Assembly (NCBI RefSeq): GCF_016522535.1
Contig: NZ_JAEHOI010000009.1
Span: 1-64,000, forward strand
Length of the DNA stretch: 64,000 bases
From: Leucobacter edaphi
GTDB lineage: Bacteria > Actinomycetota > Actinomycetes > Actinomycetales > Microbacteriaceae
Direction: 5' to 3'
In this document: positions 16,691 through 26,603 of the stretch, in pieces
How the letters are laid out: the number at the start of each line of letters is the position of its first letter
How positions within the stretch are numbered: position 1 is the stretch's first letter
Translations under genes and position numbers: made by a program
The notes under the pieces: generated by a model
Told to the model about the DNA's origin: nothing
What the model saw: only the letters and a program-made list of their open reading frames with translations
Database searches by the model: none

Positions 16691-16708
16691 ATATCATGTG
16701 ATATGGTA
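16691..16708 (+). promoter_or_regulatory. Probable symporter promoter -10 overlapped by an inverted repeat
   Basis: ATATCA-TG-TGATAT (16691-16704) is a perfect 6-2-6 inverted repeat in otherwise GC-rich DNA. Its right end runs into TATGGT (16703-16708), a good -10. A regulator binding here would block the promoter. No good -35 is visible. Confidence 0.45.
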
Positions 16709-16758
16709 CATGGCGCAGAAGGAAACGCCCGACGACCAGTGCGCAAAGGAGCTCACTT

Positions 16759-18258
16759 TTGGAAGATATTCTCGCGTCCATCGGCACTATCAACACGTGG
16801 ATCTGGAACCCGATGGCCTATCTGGCACTCGGGCTCGGCCTGTTCTACACCGTCTGGACCGGGGCGGTGCAGATCAGACACCTCCCGACGCTCGTCTCGG
16901 TGCTCCGGCAGAAAGCCGGGAGGGGGGAGGGCGAGATCTCAAGCTTCCAGGCGCTCATGCTCACCCTGTCCAGCCGGGTCGGCGTCGGCAACATCGCCGG
17001 CGTCGCGACCGCGATCGCCGCGGGCGGCCCCGGAGCGCTCTTCTGGATGGTCGTCATGGCGCTGCTCGGCGGCGCAACCGCCTTCGCAGAGTCAACGCTC
17101 GCTCAGATCTACAAGCGTCGCGTCGGCGGCGAGTACCGCGGCGGCATCCCGTACTACATCGAGAAGGGCCTCGGGCAGAAGTGGCTGGCCGTCATCTCCG
17201 CGTGCGCCACGCTGGCACTGTACGCCGCGCTTGCCCCCGGCGTGCAGAGCTACAACATCGCAAACAGCGTGAAAGTCGGCTTCAACCTCCCCGAGTGGAT
17301 CACGGGTATCGGCGTCACGGCGCTGTTCGCGCTCGTGATCATGGGCGGGACCAAGCGGATCGCGGCCGTCGCTGACAAGGTTGTTCCGGTCATGGCGATC
17401 GGGTACATCCTGATGGCGATCGTGATCATCGGCGTCAACATCCAGAAGGTGCCCGAGGTCTTCTCGCTCATCTTCCAGAGCGCCTTCGGGGTGCACCAGG
17501 TCTTCGGCGGCATCGTCGGCGCGGCGATCGCGTGGGGTGTGCGTCGCGCGGTGTTCTCGAACGTCGCCGGTGTCGGCGAGGGAACGTACGCGTCCGCGGC
17601 CGCGGCCGTCTCCCACCCGGCGAAGCAGGGCGTTGTGCAGGCGTTCTCCGTGTACATCGACACCGTGCTCGTGTGCTCGGCGACCGGGATCATGATCCTC
17701 ATGACCGGGGCGTACAACGTGATCCCCGAGCAGGGACCGAAGCTGACCGAGAACCTCCCCGGTGTCGAGGCGGGCACGGCGTTCACGCAGTCGGCGATCG
17801 AGACGATCCTTCCCGGCTTCGGTCCGGGTTTCGTGGCGGTCGCGCTCTTCCTGTTCGCGTTCACGACGCTGATCGCGTTCAACTACATCGCGAGCTCCGC
17901 GGCGGCATACCTGATCCCCGAGCGGGTGCTCCCCGCGGTGATGCGCGGCGTGCAGGTGATCATGCTCGTCATGGTGTTCCTCGGTGCGATCGCACCAGCG
18001 GATCTCATCTGGGGCCTCGGCGATATCGGGTACGGGACGCTCGGGTGGATCAACATGATCTGCATCCTGCTGCTCGCTCCCGTGGTCCGGAAGACGCTCA
18101 AGGATTACGACCGGCAGCGCAAGCTCGGCCTCGACCCGGTGTTCGATCCGATCAGCCTCGGGATCAGGGGAACGGAGGCCTGGGATATGCGAACCCCGAC
18201 CGCGAGCATTCAGATCGCGATGGACTTCAACGCGGAGGTGGAACGCACCCGAAGGTGA
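16759..18258 (+). CDS. Alanine/glycine:cation symporter (AGCS family)
   Basis: 499 residues, about 11 membrane helices. The family takes up alanine or glycine with sodium. The signature is clear: FQALMLTLSSRVGVGNIAGVATAIAAGGPGA near residue 75, then GGATAFAESTLAQIYKRR and, further on, WGVRRAVFSNVAGVGEGTYA, matching the AGCS fold. The start is TTG at 16759 with AAAGGA 8 nt upstream; the hydrophilic start fits family members. It is a single-gene unit, with a terminator at 18275 and a long repeat-rich leader region. Confidence 0.92.
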   Translation: MEDILASIGTINTWIWNPMAYLALGLGLFYTVWTGAVQIRHLPTLVSVLRQKAGRGEGEISSFQALMLTLSSRVGVGNIAGVATAIAAGGPGALFWMVVMALLGGATAFAESTLAQIYKRRVGGEYRGGIPYYIEKGLGQKWLAVISACATLALYAALAPGVQSYNIANSVKVGFNLPEWITGIGVTALFALVIMGGTKRIAAVADKVVPVMAIGYILMAIVIIGVNIQKVPEVFSLIFQSAFGVHQVFGGIVGAAIAWGVRRAVFSNVAGVGEGTYASAAAAVSHPAKQGVVQAFSVYIDTVLVCSATGIMILMTGAYNVIPEQGPKLTENLPGVEAGTAFTQSAIETILPGFGPGFVAVALFLFAFTTLIAFNYIASSAAAYLIPERVLPAVMRGVQVIMLVMVFLGAIAPADLIWGLGDIGYGTLGWINMICILLLAPVVRKTLKDYDRQRKLGLDPVFDPISLGIRGTEAWDMRTPTASIQIAMDFNAEVERTRR

Positions 18259-18274
18259 CCGCGGACTGATCGGT

Positions 18275-18309
18275 CGAGGGGCCTGGGCGCGCGGCGTCCG
18301 GGCCCCTCG
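18275..18309. terminator. Terminator between symporter and acyltransferase genes
   Basis: CGAGGGGCC pairs with GGCCCCTCG over a 17-nt loop, between two convergent genes, and could work in both directions. Confidence 0.7.
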
Positions 18310-18342
18310 TGCGTGCGTGTGCGAGGCGGGTGAGCCCGAGAC

Positions 18343-20493
18343 TCACCCCTGGAGCAGCGGGGTGAGCTCCCGGGCGAACCACGGTGCAAGGCTCGTGCTG
18401 TAGGCCCCGGTGAGGTGGTTGTCGTCGGTGTAGGTGACGAGGCCGCCCTCGATGAGGTGGCAGGTGCCGCCGGGGCACACCATCTTCCGCGGCTCGATGA
18501 CGGGAAGCTGCTGGCTCTTGGCCGCGGAGGTGAGCCAGTCGGAGGGGCGCTGATCCTTCCAGCGGCAGGCGTCATCCTGAGGGCCGGCGATGGTGAGGCA
18601 GGCGGGGCCGGTCTGCTGGGATCCGTTGGCGGTTGGAACGCCGACGACCGGGACATCGCCGAGCACGATCACCTGCTTCCCCGACTCCTTGAGCTGGGTC
18701 AGCATGGCGGGGCCGAGTTTTGCCCCGCTGTCGTAGCCGGGGCTCGTCCGCAGGCCGACGATGACCGCGTCGATCGAGCGATCCGAAACGACACGATCCA
18801 CGAGCTGCTTGCCCCACTCGAGACAGCGGGTCTGATCCGCGTTCAGGCCCCCGTTCCGGTCCGGATCCGGCGCGATCTGGCAGCCGGAGCGGCTCTCGAG
18901 GCGCAGCCGCCAGTCGTGCTCCGCGGCGACGCGCTGGATCGGGGCGAAGACGTGCTCGGCGTGCGAATCCCCGATCACGATCACGTTTTTCGTCTTGCCA
19001 GGGAAGTCGCAGCTGCGCTCGGTCCCGTTCGCGGCGTTCTTCTGCGAGCAGTGCGGCTTCCCGGTCTTGCCGCTGAACCAGAGCCACGGCTCGTCGGCCT
19101 GCGCCGTGGCGGGGTTGATGGTCGCGGTCCACTCGAACGGCTTCTCGCAGTCGTTCAGGATCGCGCCGGCGCCGAGGCAGCGGTGCTGCTTCCCGCCAGC
19201 GAGCTGTTCCTCGATCGCGGCCTGCTGCTCGCGGATCTGAGCGGCGACGGCCTGAGACTGCGTCACGACGACGGTCAGCATCGCGATCATCGCGATCGCG
19301 AGCAGGGAGAACGTGACCCTCGTGCTCTGCAGCGCGCCCGGGCCGCGACGGATGGGATCCTCCACGTACTTCTTCGTGAGCCAGGCGAGCACCGCGGTCG
19401 CCGGGACCACGAACAGCGCGGTCTGCCAGTTGTTGAGCGGAGCGTGGAAGAGCGCGGGGGCCATCACGATGAGCGGCCAGTGCCAGAGGTAGATGGAGTA
19501 CGAGAGGTCGCCTGTGAGCTGGACGAAGCGGGGGTGCATGAGCCGCTGCGGGGAGAGCCCGGCATCGGTGTCGCCGACGACGAGCAGGATCGCCGTCGCT
19601 ACGACCGGAATCAGCGCGATTGATCCGGGGAACGGGGATCCGGCCCCGAGGAGGAGCGCGGAGAGCAGGATCGCCGCGAGCGCGGCCCAGCTGAGGCCAG
19701 CGTGCAGTATCCGCCCGAGCTTCAGCGCGGGGAAGAGCGCCGCGATCCCGCCGACCGCGAACTCCCATCCGCGCGTCGTCGTAATGAAGTAGGCAGAGGG
19801 CTGCGAGCGAGCCGTCTCGAAGATGGAGAACGCGAGCGACAGGGCGAAGACGGCGATCAGGGCGACCGCCACGGCGGTGCGCCGGTGGTGGACATTCAGA
19901 GTGCGTCCGCGGCGGCCCGCGACCCGGGCGGCGAGGAGCAGCGCGAGCACGATGATGATCGGCCAGACCAGGTAGAACTGCTCCTCGACGGAGAGCGACC
20001 AGTAGTGCTGCACGATCGACGGCTGGTTGGTCGAGCCGAGGTAGTCGACCGAGTCGGCGGCGAGACGCCAGTTGAGGAGGTAGGTGGTGGCGAAGCCGAT
20101 CTCGGTGAGGCTGCGGCCGCGAGTGATCGCCGGGAGCAACGTGAGCACGGCGACGAGGGACACGGCGAGCACGAGCATCGCCGCAGGGATCAGGCGGAGG
20201 ACGCGCCGCGCCCAGAACCTCGCCAGGCGAATTTTCCCCGTCGCCTCGACCTCCCGGAGCAGATGGGCGGTGATGAGGAACCCCGAGATGACGAAGAACA
20301 CGTCGACGCCGATATAGCCGCCGGTGAGGCGCTTCGGGAACAGGTGGAACAGCACGACGAGGACCACCGCGAGCGCTCGCAGCCCCTGCACGTCGAGACG
20401 GATGCCCCGGGCGCTGCGGGGCGACCCGGGCGTCTGGGCCGTCCGGGACGCCTGGCCGCTGCTCACGGCCGTCTGCTGCGACGTTGCGGTCAT
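18343..20493 (-). CDS. OafA/YrhL-type membrane acyltransferase with C-terminal SGNH domain
   Basis: 716 residues. Residues about 30-400 are an acyltransferase-3 membrane domain: RLDVQGLRALAVVLVVLFH opens it, GGYIGVDVFFVISGFLIT follows, then about ten helices and VEDPIRR. The C-terminal 250 residues are an outside SGNH domain with Ser510 in IGDSHAEH and the Asp690-x-x-His693 pair in TDDNHLTG. Together they move acyl groups across the membrane and attach them to cell-wall or surface sugars. ATG at 20493 has GGAAGG upstream. Four or more cysteines in the SGNH domain suggest disulfides. The target polymer is unknown. Confidence 0.88.
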   Translation of the reverse strand: MTATSQQTAVSSGQASRTAQTPGSPRSARGIRLDVQGLRALAVVLVVLFHLFPKRLTGGYIGVDVFFVISGFLITAHLLREVEATGKIRLARFWARRVLRLIPAAMLVLAVSLVAVLTLLPAITRGRSLTEIGFATTYLLNWRLAADSVDYLGSTNQPSIVQHYWSLSVEEQFYLVWPIIIVLALLLAARVAGRRGRTLNVHHRRTAVAVALIAVFALSLAFSIFETARSQPSAYFITTTRGWEFAVGGIAALFPALKLGRILHAGLSWAALAAILLSALLLGAGSPFPGSIALIPVVATAILLVVGDTDAGLSPQRLMHPRFVQLTGDLSYSIYLWHWPLIVMAPALFHAPLNNWQTALFVVPATAVLAWLTKKYVEDPIRRGPGALQSTRVTFSLLAIAMIAMLTVVVTQSQAVAAQIREQQAAIEEQLAGGKQHRCLGAGAILNDCEKPFEWTATINPATAQADEPWLWFSGKTGKPHCSQKNAANGTERSCDFPGKTKNVIVIGDSHAEHVFAPIQRVAAEHDWRLRLESRSGCQIAPDPDRNGGLNADQTRCLEWGKQLVDRVVSDRSIDAVIVGLRTSPGYDSGAKLGPAMLTQLKESGKQVIVLGDVPVVGVPTANGSQQTGPACLTIAGPQDDACRWKDQRPSDWLTSAAKSQQLPVIEPRKMVCPGGTCHLIEGGLVTYTDDNHLTGAYSTSLAPWFARELTPLLQG

Positions 20494-20516
20494 CCCGGGC
20501 CTTCCTGCGGGGTCAC

Positions 20517-20578
20517 GTGGCACCCGGGGCGCGGGTGCCACGGGTGGGAACAAGCACGAGACGATACCGCACTCGTGC
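20517..20578 (-). promoter_or_regulatory. Hairpin and possible operator upstream of the acyltransferase gene
   Basis: A perfect 10-bp hairpin (GTGGCACCCG arms, 20517-20541) lies 24 nt before the start codon. Further up, GCACGAG/CTCGTGC arms (20554-20560 and 20572-20578) flank a minus-strand TATCGT that could be the -10. The hairpin could also end the hem transcript, whose last stop is at 20729. The rest of 20579-20728 shows nothing clear. Confidence 0.4.
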
Positions 20579-20728
20579 GAAGCGTTCGCTGCGCTGTGTG
20601 CACACTACGCCGGACGCCTCAAGTATTCGGGGCATTCGACCGGTGTTGCGGTGAGCCGGCGCCGCCGGCCGCCGGATCCGCGGGCGCTCGCCGCCGAGCC
20701 CCCATGCGACGCGCACCCCCGGCGCAGG

Positions 20729-22114
20729 CTACCCCGCAGCGGGCGCCTCCGCCGCAGCCGCGGCTCGCGCCGCCGGACCGAGGGCCGCGAGCACGAGTTC
20801 CACGGCGAGGTCGTTGTGCGCAGCGGTCACGAACCAGGCCTCGAACGCGCTCGGCGGCAGGTTGACGCCCCGATCGAGCATGGCCTGGAAGAACGCCCGG
20901 TGCCGCCACGTCTCCTGACGCTGCATGTCGGCGTACCCCCTCGGTGCCTCGGAGAAATCACCGAAAATCGGGCTGAACAGGGTCCCGGCCCGCTGGATGC
21001 GGTGCGGCACGCCGGCGGAGGCGAGCGCATCGCCGAGGCCGTCGGCGATCGCGTCCGACACCAGGGAGAGGCGGGCGTACACCGCGTCGTCGGCGAGCGA
21101 GAGGGTGGTCAGCCCGGCCGCAACAGCGATCGGGTTCCCGGACAGGGTGCCCGCCTGGTAGACGGGGCCGAGCGGTGCCAGCAGGTCCATGATCTCGGCG
21201 CGGCCACCGAGTGCCGCGAGCGGGAGGCCGCCGCCGACGACCTTGCCGAAGGTGAAGAGGTCCGGCGTGACCCCGTCGCTGATCAGGTCCGGATCCTGAG
21301 CAGCCTCGATACCCCAGTAGCCGCCGGCGCTCGCGCGGAAGCCCGTGAGCACCTCGTCGAGGATCACGAGCGCTCCGTGGGAGTGGGCGAGCTCGATCAT
21401 CGCGCGCGTGAACCCGGGCGCCGGCGGCAGCACGCCCATGTTCGCGGCGGCAGCCTCGGCGATGATACCGGCGATCCGATCGCCGTGCTCGGCGAAAACT
21501 GCGCGCAGCGCGTCGAGGTCGTTGTACGGCACGACCAAGGTCTGCGCCGCGGTCTCGGCGGTCACTCCCGCGGAGCCGGGGAGCGCGAGCGTTGCGAGCC
21601 CCGATCCGGCCTCGGCGAGCAGGCCGTCCGAGTGCCCGTGGTAGTGGCCCGCGAACTTCACGAGCAGCGGGCGGCCCGTCGCGCCCCTGGCGAGACGGAT
21701 CGCGGTCATGGTCGCCTCCGTGCCGGTGGAGACGAGGCGAACCCGCTCCACGAGCGGCACGCGCTCGATGATCGCCTCGGCGAGCTCGGCCTCCTGCGGG
21801 ACGGACGCGCCGAAGCCGAGGCCGTGCGTTGCGGCGAAGCGCACGGCCGCGACGACGTCGGGATGGGCGTGCCCGAGCAGCGCGGGGCCCCACGAGGCGA
21901 CGAGGTCGACGTAGTTGTTGCCGTCGGCATCCGTGACGTACGGGCCGGATCCCGAGACGAGGAAGCGAGGCGTGCCACCGACGGATCCATATGCCCTGAC
22001 CGGGGAATTCACTCCGCCGGGAATCACGCGCGCCGCGCGGGCCGCAAGGTCCCGGCTGACGGTCGTCGGCCGGGAGCCCGGCCGCTCGCCCGCAGCGAAG
22101 GCCGCGGCGCTCAT
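20729..22114 (-). CDS. hemL: Glutamate-1-semialdehyde 2,1-aminomutase
   Basis: 461 residues. It isomerises glutamate-1-semialdehyde to 5-aminolevulinate, using pyridoxal phosphate bound to Lys291 in [12 protein letters not shown]. Other family marks are [42 protein letters not shown] VSTGTEAT, and [10 protein letters not shown]. Its ATG overlaps the hemB stop (ATGA), so it is the last gene of the minus-strand hem operon. I use the overlapping start at 22114 rather than 22123. Confidence 0.95.
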   Translation of the reverse strand: MSAAAFAAGERPGSRPTTVSRDLAARAARVIPGGVNSPVRAYGSVGGTPRFLVSGSGPYVTDADGNNYVDLVASWGPALLGHAHPDVVAAVRFAATHGLGFGASVPQEAELAEAIIERVPLVERVRLVSTGTEATMTAIRLARGATGRPLLVKFAGHYHGHSDGLLAEAGSGLATLALPGSAGVTAETAAQTLVVPYNDLDALRAVFAEHGDRIAGIIAEAAAANMGVLPPAPGFTRAMIELAHSHGALVILDEVLTGFRASAGGYWGIEAAQDPDLISDGVTPDLFTFGKVVGGGLPLAALGGRAEIMDLLAPLGPVYQAGTLSGNPIAVAAGLTTLSLADDAVYARLSLVSDAIADGLGDALASAGVPHRIQRAGTLFSPIFGDFSEAPRGYADMQRQETWRHRAFFQAMLDRGVNLPPSAFEAWFVTAAHNDLAVELVLAALGPAARAAAAAEAPAAG

Positions 22115-23088
22115 CGGAGCCACCCCGCGAGCTCGATGGCGAAGTAGCTCAGGATCGCATCGGCTCCGGCGCGCTTGATGCTGACGATGGACTCCTCAAT
22201 CGCGCGGCGACGATCGATCCAGCCGTTCGCGGCCGCGGCCTCGATCATGGCGGCCTCACCAGACACCTGGTAGGCCCACACGGGCACCGGGCTGATCGAT
22301 GCGACGTCGGAGAGCACGTCGAGGTAGGACATCGCCGGCTTCACCATCACGATGTCGGCACCCTCGTCGAGATCGATGCTGGCCTCGCGGAGCCCCTCTC
22401 GCCGGTTCGCCGGATCCTGCTGATAGGTGCGGCGATCGCCGGTCAGTTCCGACTCGACGGCGTCCCGGAACGGGCCGTAGAACGCGGAGGCGTACTTCGC
22501 GGAGTAGGCGAGCACGGCGACCTCCTCGTGCCCGGCGAGGTCGAGCGCGTCGCGCACCGCGGCGACCTGCCCGTCCATCATGCCCGAGAGGCCCAGCACG
22601 GCCGAACCGGCGTCGGCCTGGGCGATCGCCATCGCACGATACCGGTCGACCGTCGCGTCGTTGTCGACGCCGCCGTCGGGATCGAGGACCCCGCAGTGCC
22701 CGTGATCCGTGAACTCGTCGAGGCAGAGATCGGTCTGGACGACGAGGGCGTCGCCGACCTCCTCGGCCACCGCGCGCGTGGCGACATTGAGGATCCCGTT
22801 CGGATCGTCCGCGGCGCTTCCGATCGCGTCGCGCCGCTCGGGAATGCCGAACAGCATGATCCCGCCGATCCCGGCCTCCGCGGCCGCGTTCGCGGTGCGG
22901 CGGAGCGAGTCGAGCGAGTGCTGCGGAGTGCCGGGCATCGAGACGATGTCGCGCGGAGCGTCGATCCCCTCGCGGACGAAGGCCGGGAGGATCAGCTCGG
23001 CGGGATGGAGCCGGGTCTCGGTGGCGAGACGGCGAAGCGCGGGGGTGCGGCGGAGGCGGCGCGGCCGAAGCGTGGGTGCGGGGGTCAT
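22111..23088 (-). CDS. hemB: Delta-aminolevulinic acid dehydratase (porphobilinogen synthase)
   Basis: 325 residues. It joins two 5-aminolevulinates into porphobilinogen. The Schiff-base lysine is Lys250 in [12 protein letters not shown] and the second lysine lies in [16 protein letters not shown]. The metal segment reads [14 protein letters not shown]: two of the three zinc cysteines are present and the middle one is Asp, a form I recall from other actinobacteria. Start chosen at ATG 23088 because the family domain begins near [15 protein letters not shown]; an in-frame start at 23187 would overlap hemD. Confidence 0.95.
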   Translation of the reverse strand: MTPAPTLRPRRLRRTPALRRLATETRLHPAELILPAFVREGIDAPRDIVSMPGTPQHSLDSLRRTANAAAEAGIGGIMLFGIPERRDAIGSAADDPNGILNVATRAVAEEVGDALVVQTDLCLDEFTDHGHCGVLDPDGGVDNDATVDRYRAMAIAQADAGSAVLGLSGMMDGQVAAVRDALDLAGHEEVAVLAYSAKYASAFYGPFRDAVESELTGDRRTYQQDPANRREGLREASIDLDEGADIVMVKPAMSYLDVLSDVASISPVPVWAYQVSGEAAMIEAAAANGWIDRRRAIEESIVSIKRAGADAILSYFAIELAGWLR

Positions 23089-23125
23089 AGGAGGCTTCCT
23101 GGTGTGGGGTGGGGGCGGCGGGGAG

Positions 23126-23923
23126 CTATGCGTGCTGAGGAGCATGGGGAGGGGTGCGGCGGGGCGACAGGAGCGCGTCTGCGGCATCGAGCATGCCGTC
23201 GACCGTGTGCTCCTCCGCGACCGCGTCGGGAAGGATGCCGAGCTCGTCGAGCGCGCGGGCGGTGGGTCCGCCGATCGCGATCACCGTCGTGAGCGGGGGC
23301 AGCGGGGCGAGGGTCGCTGCGAGCTCACGAGCGACGGAACCGCTGCTCACGAGCACGATGTCGACCTCGCGCGCCCGCTCGCGAGCGGCTCGTCGATCGG
23401 TGGCGGCTGGGACCGTGCGATACGCGGTGACGCGCTCGACCCGGTGCCCCGCAGCGGTGAGCCCGGACTCGACCGTGTCGTCGGCGATCTCGGAGGCCGG
23501 CAGCAGGACGAGGGACGGGGCGATCTCCGCGGCGCGGAACGCCTCAGCGAGTCCGTCGCCGGAGAAATCCGACGCGGGAGCGAGGTCGATCGGGAAGCCG
23601 TGGCGGCGCAGCTCCGCGGCGGTTGCCGGTCCGACGGCCGCGACGCGAGGCCGCTGCGATCCCGGACGGGAGGACGTGTGCGGGCGGGCCCCGGCCTCGG
23701 CGAAGGCGCTCGCACCGGTCGCGCTCGTGATCGCGACCCAGTCGTAGTCGCCACGGTTCCAGCGGGCAGCGGCCTCCGCGAGCGGGCCGGGGTCGCTGGG
23801 CGCTGCCGACTCGATGAGGGGGAGCACGAGCGGGGTCGCGCCCCGCGCGGTGACCGCGGCCGACCAGCGGTCGGCGGAGCTCCCGCCGCGCGGGATCAGG
23901 ATGCTATTTCCGGCGAGACTCAC
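23126..23923 (-). CDS. hemD: Uroporphyrinogen-III synthase
   Basis: 265 residues. It closes hydroxymethylbilane to uroporphyrinogen III. The sequence is weakly conserved in this family, but ILIPRGG at the start, the central [13 protein letters not shown] region and [13 protein letters not shown] / [14 protein letters not shown] near the end fit the two-domain HemD fold. The GTG at 23923 overlaps the hemC stop by 4 nt (GTGA). A 37-nt gap separates it from hemB. Confidence 0.88.
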   Translation of the reverse strand: MSLAGNSILIPRGGSSADRWSAAVTARGATPLVLPLIESAAPSDPGPLAEAAARWNRGDYDWVAITSATGASAFAEAGARPHTSSRPGSQRPRVAAVGPATAAELRRHGFPIDLAPASDFSGDGLAEAFRAAEIAPSLVLLPASEIADDTVESGLTAAGHRVERVTAYRTVPAATDRRAARERAREVDIVLVSSGSVARELAATLAPLPPLTTVIAIGGPTARALDELGILPDAVAEEHTVDGMLDAADALLSPRRTPPHAPQHA

Positions 23924-24984
23924 TGTGGACCTCCGAGCGGGGCGAGCGCTGCTGCGCCCTGGTTGAGTAGATCGGCTGCGACCTCGCGACCGAGGTTGGC
24001 CGGCAAAGGACTTCCTGATCCCGGAGGCATTCCGGGAGAATCGGCGGCGGCTCCGCCGCTGGCGGTCCACGGAACAGAGGCCTCGGCCGTGAGCGACGCT
24101 GAACCGTCGAGTCGGTAGACGGTCGCCCGCAGCGACAGTCTCCCGTCGTCGGCGCTCGCCGCCGCGCCGACGGGGGCGGCGCAGCCGGCCTCGAGCGCGT
24201 TCAGCATCTCGCGCTCGGCGTTCGCGGTGGCGCGAGAGACGGGATCATCGAGCGCCGCGAGCGCAACGGAGACCCGCGTGTCCAGGAGATCCTCCTCGCG
24301 AACCTCGACCGCGAGGGCTCCCTGGCCGGCCGCCGTCGGGGCCTCCGCGAGCGAAAAGCGCTCGGAGATCGCCTCGCCGCGATCGATGCGATCGAGGCCC
24401 GCCGCGGCGAGGATCACCGCGTCGAGGTCGTTTTCGACGCGTGCGAGCCGGGTATCGACGTTGCCGCGCAGATCGACGACCTCGAGATCGGGGCGACGTG
24501 CCAGGACCTGCGCGGCGCGGCGCGGCGATCCGGTCCCCACGCGGGCACCGGGGGCGAGCGAGGCGAGCGTCTTCCCCGGCCGGGCGCAGAGCGCGTCGCG
24601 GGCGTCCGCGCGCGGCGGGATCGCCCCGAGCGCGATTCCGGGGCACGGCCCCGTGGGCAGATCCTTGAGGGAGTGCACGGCGAAGTCGCACTCGCCCGCG
24701 AGCAGCGCTTCGCGGAGCGCGCTCACGAAGACGCCCGTGCCGCCGAGCTGCGCGAGCGGGGCGCGCGAGATGTCGCCCTGTGTCCTGACGATGACGATCG
24801 CAACGTCGAGTCCCGTCGCGGCGGCGATTCCCTCCGCCACCGTCGTGGTCTGCGTGACCGCGAGCCGGCTCCCTCGGGTGGCGACCCTGAGCGTGGTCGG
24901 CGAGGCGGCGAGCGGCCCGTCGGACCGGAAGACCCGGCCGGGCTGCGTGTCGGAGACGGTGTCGATGGACGACGGGGTGGTCAT
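23920..24984 (-). CDS. hemC: Hydroxymethylbilane synthase (porphobilinogen deaminase)
   Basis: 354 residues. It polymerises four porphobilinogens. Marks are ATRGSRLAVTQT, GGTGVFVSALREALL, FAVHSLKDLPT, GTGSPRRAAQ, the GQGALAVE block, and the cofactor-carrying Cys268 in LEAGCAAPVGA. The first 30 residues before TTLRVATRGS are extra; a later start is possible, but ATG 24984 overlaps the hemY stop (ATGA), which supports it. The C-terminal tail has a glycine/serine/proline-rich stretch. Confidence 0.95.
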   Translation of the reverse strand: MTTPSSIDTVSDTQPGRVFRSDGPLAASPTTLRVATRGSRLAVTQTTTVAEGIAAATGLDVAIVIVRTQGDISRAPLAQLGGTGVFVSALREALLAGECDFAVHSLKDLPTGPCPGIALGAIPPRADARDALCARPGKTLASLAPGARVGTGSPRRAAQVLARRPDLEVVDLRGNVDTRLARVENDLDAVILAAAGLDRIDRGEAISERFSLAEAPTAAGQGALAVEVREEDLLDTRVSVALAALDDPVSRATANAEREMLNALEAGCAAPVGAAASADDGRLSLRATVYRLDGSASLTAEASVPWTASGGAAADSPGMPPGSGSPLPANLGREVAADLLNQGAAALAPLGGPQ

Positions 24985-26603
24985 GCGTGATGCTCCTGGT
25001 GTGGCGCCGGTGCGGCGCCGGCTGGGGTGGTGTGAGGCGAATCGGTTCGGTCGGTGGGTTCGGTGCGTGCTGAGAGCTGCGCAAAGAGGTCGCGCGCGGT
25101 GCGGCGCGCGTGCGGGATCGTGGCGGCGAGGCCGGTCCCGGCGACGGCATCGCCGGAGCGCAGCAGGCCGGCCGGCAGCTCAGCCGCCGATGCGGCGGGG
25201 GGAGCGGGCATTTCCCAGGTGCGGCGCGCGAAGTCGGTGACCTCGTCGGGTGAGAGGGGCACGCCGAGAATGAGCGCGGCGTCGCGGATGGCCTGCGCGC
25301 GGGCCGCATCGTCGTCGAGGGCGAGCGTGGCTGGCGCCTCGGAGCGGCGGCCGTAGGAGAGCCGGATCACGTGCTCGTCGACGCCGAGACTCCCTGCGCG
25401 ATCGGGCCACTTCGCCGTGACGTGCGTGAGGGCTTTCGCCCGGATCTCGCCGCCGGGCGCAACGAGAGCGCCCGTGCCGCGGGGTGCTGCGGAGAGGGTG
25501 CGGGATGAGACGAGCAGCGCGATCACCTCGACGAGCTGCGGATCTTGATCGGCGGGTGTCGCCGCGGAATCCTCCGCTCGGAGCAGCGTGCGTGCCTGCC
25601 GCTCGGGAACCGCGAGGAGGACGCCGTCGAATGAACCGCAGCTTGCGGGACCGGCAGGAGTCGCGGTCTCGATCCGCCAGCCGGGCTGTGCGGGGTGGAT
25701 GGCGTCGGCGTGGGACGGTGCCGGGTGAGCCGCTTCGGAGTGAGCCGATGCGGGGTGAGCTGCTGCGGGATGAGCCGCTGCGGGGCCGGGAGCCGCGTCA
25801 GTGGCGGCGTCGGAGGCGGGGACCGGGGTGTGCCCGGGAGCGTCCGCCGCGACCTCGGTGAGCGCCGTCACCGCTGCTCCGAGACGGAACGCGACCCCGA
25901 GACCTCGGAGTTCCGATTCGAGGGCGGCGACGAGGGGTGCCATCCCGCCGGGAAGCGCCCCGACGGCGCTGCCGGCTGCGCGCCCGCGGTCTCGAAGCCG
26001 GCGAGCGGCGCGGAGCAGCGATCCCTCCTCGGCGTATGCCGGTGCGAGCCCCGGAGCGGCCGACACGGGGAGGTCGGCCGGATCGCTCGAGTACACCCCG
26101 AGCGCGACGGGGCGCACGAGACGGTCGAGGACGCGACGTCCGAGGCGGGACTCGACGAGCTCCGCCAGGGAGGTCGCATCGCGCCCCACGCCCGAGTGGA
26201 GCAGCGGCTCCACCGCGGCGCGCAGCGCGCCAGCGAGCCCGAGCGCCCGGCGGCCCGCGGCGGAGAGCGGGGCGGCCGGAATGCCGAGCACGCCGGACTC
26301 TGGCATCGCGTAGGCGCGGCCACCGGCCACGCACCAGCTGCCGAGGGGCGCTGGGGTGCAGACCCGATCCGCGAGGCCGAGCTCGCCGAGATACTCGGCC
26401 ACCGCGCCCGTGCGCGTTGCGAACGCCTCGGCGCCGATGTCGAACGCCCCGCTCCCCAGGGGCGCGGCGCGGAGTTTCCCGCCGAGACGATCCTCGGCCT
26501 CGAACACGACGACCTCGGCACCGGCCCGAGCGAGATCGCGGGCCGCGACGAGGCCGGCGATGCCGCCTCCGACGACCGCGATCCGGATCGGAGCATCAGG
26601 CAT
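24981..26603 (-). CDS. hemY: FAD-dependent coproporphyrinogen/protoporphyrinogen oxidase (HemY/CgoX type)
   Basis: 540 residues, longer than the usual 450-480. The N-terminus has the FAD-binding VVGGGIAGLVAARDLARAGA and VFEAEDRLGGKLR. In actinobacteria this enzyme normally oxidises coproporphyrinogen III in the coproporphyrin-dependent heme route; that role is inferred. The extra length is partly an Ala/His/Pro repeat at about residues 265-304 (AAHP, SAHS, EAAHP units, 15-nt DNA period) set between two conserved beta-strands. It overlaps hemE by 8 nt and hemC by 4. Confidence 0.9.
   Translation of the reverse strand: MPDAPIRIAVVGGGIAGLVAARDLARAGAEVVVFEAEDRLGGKLRAAPLGSGAFDIGAEAFATRTGAVAEYLGELGLADRVCTPAPLGSWCVAGGRAYAMPESGVLGIPAAPLSAAGRRALGLAGALRAAVEPLLHSGVGRDATSLAELVESRLGRRVLDRLVRPVALGVYSSDPADLPVSAAPGLAPAYAEEGSLLRAARRLRDRGRAAGSAVGALPGGMAPLVAALESELRGLGVAFRLGAAVTALTEVAADAPGHTPVPASDAATDAAPGPAAAHPAAAHPASAHSEAAHPAPSHADAIHPAQPGWRIETATPAGPASCGSFDGVLLAVPERQARTLLRAEDSAATPADQDPQLVEVIALLVSSRTLSAAPRGTGALVAPGGEIRAKALTHVTAKWPDRAGSLGVDEHVIRLSYGRRSEAPATLALDDDAARAQAIRDAALILGVPLSPDEVTDFARRTWEMPAPPAASAAELPAGLLRSGDAVAGTGLAATIPHARRTARDLFAQLSARTEPTDRTDSPHTTPAGAAPAPHQEHHA

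Larger units (their letters stand above)
16276..16758. other. Long intergenic region before the symporter
   Basis: About 480 nt without a convincing gene; frames through it are arginine/proline-rich, as expected of repeats. It contains a phased CGATCC repeat array (16394-16556) and, near its end, the symporter promoter with an inverted repeat (16691-16708). Confidence 0.65.

Noticed and set aside
16203-17375. Arg/Pro-rich frames across the phased repeat and symporter start
   Set aside because: The repeated DPxP/RQSPPPI-type text is just the repeat read as protein, and one frame runs antisense or off-frame through the symporter.
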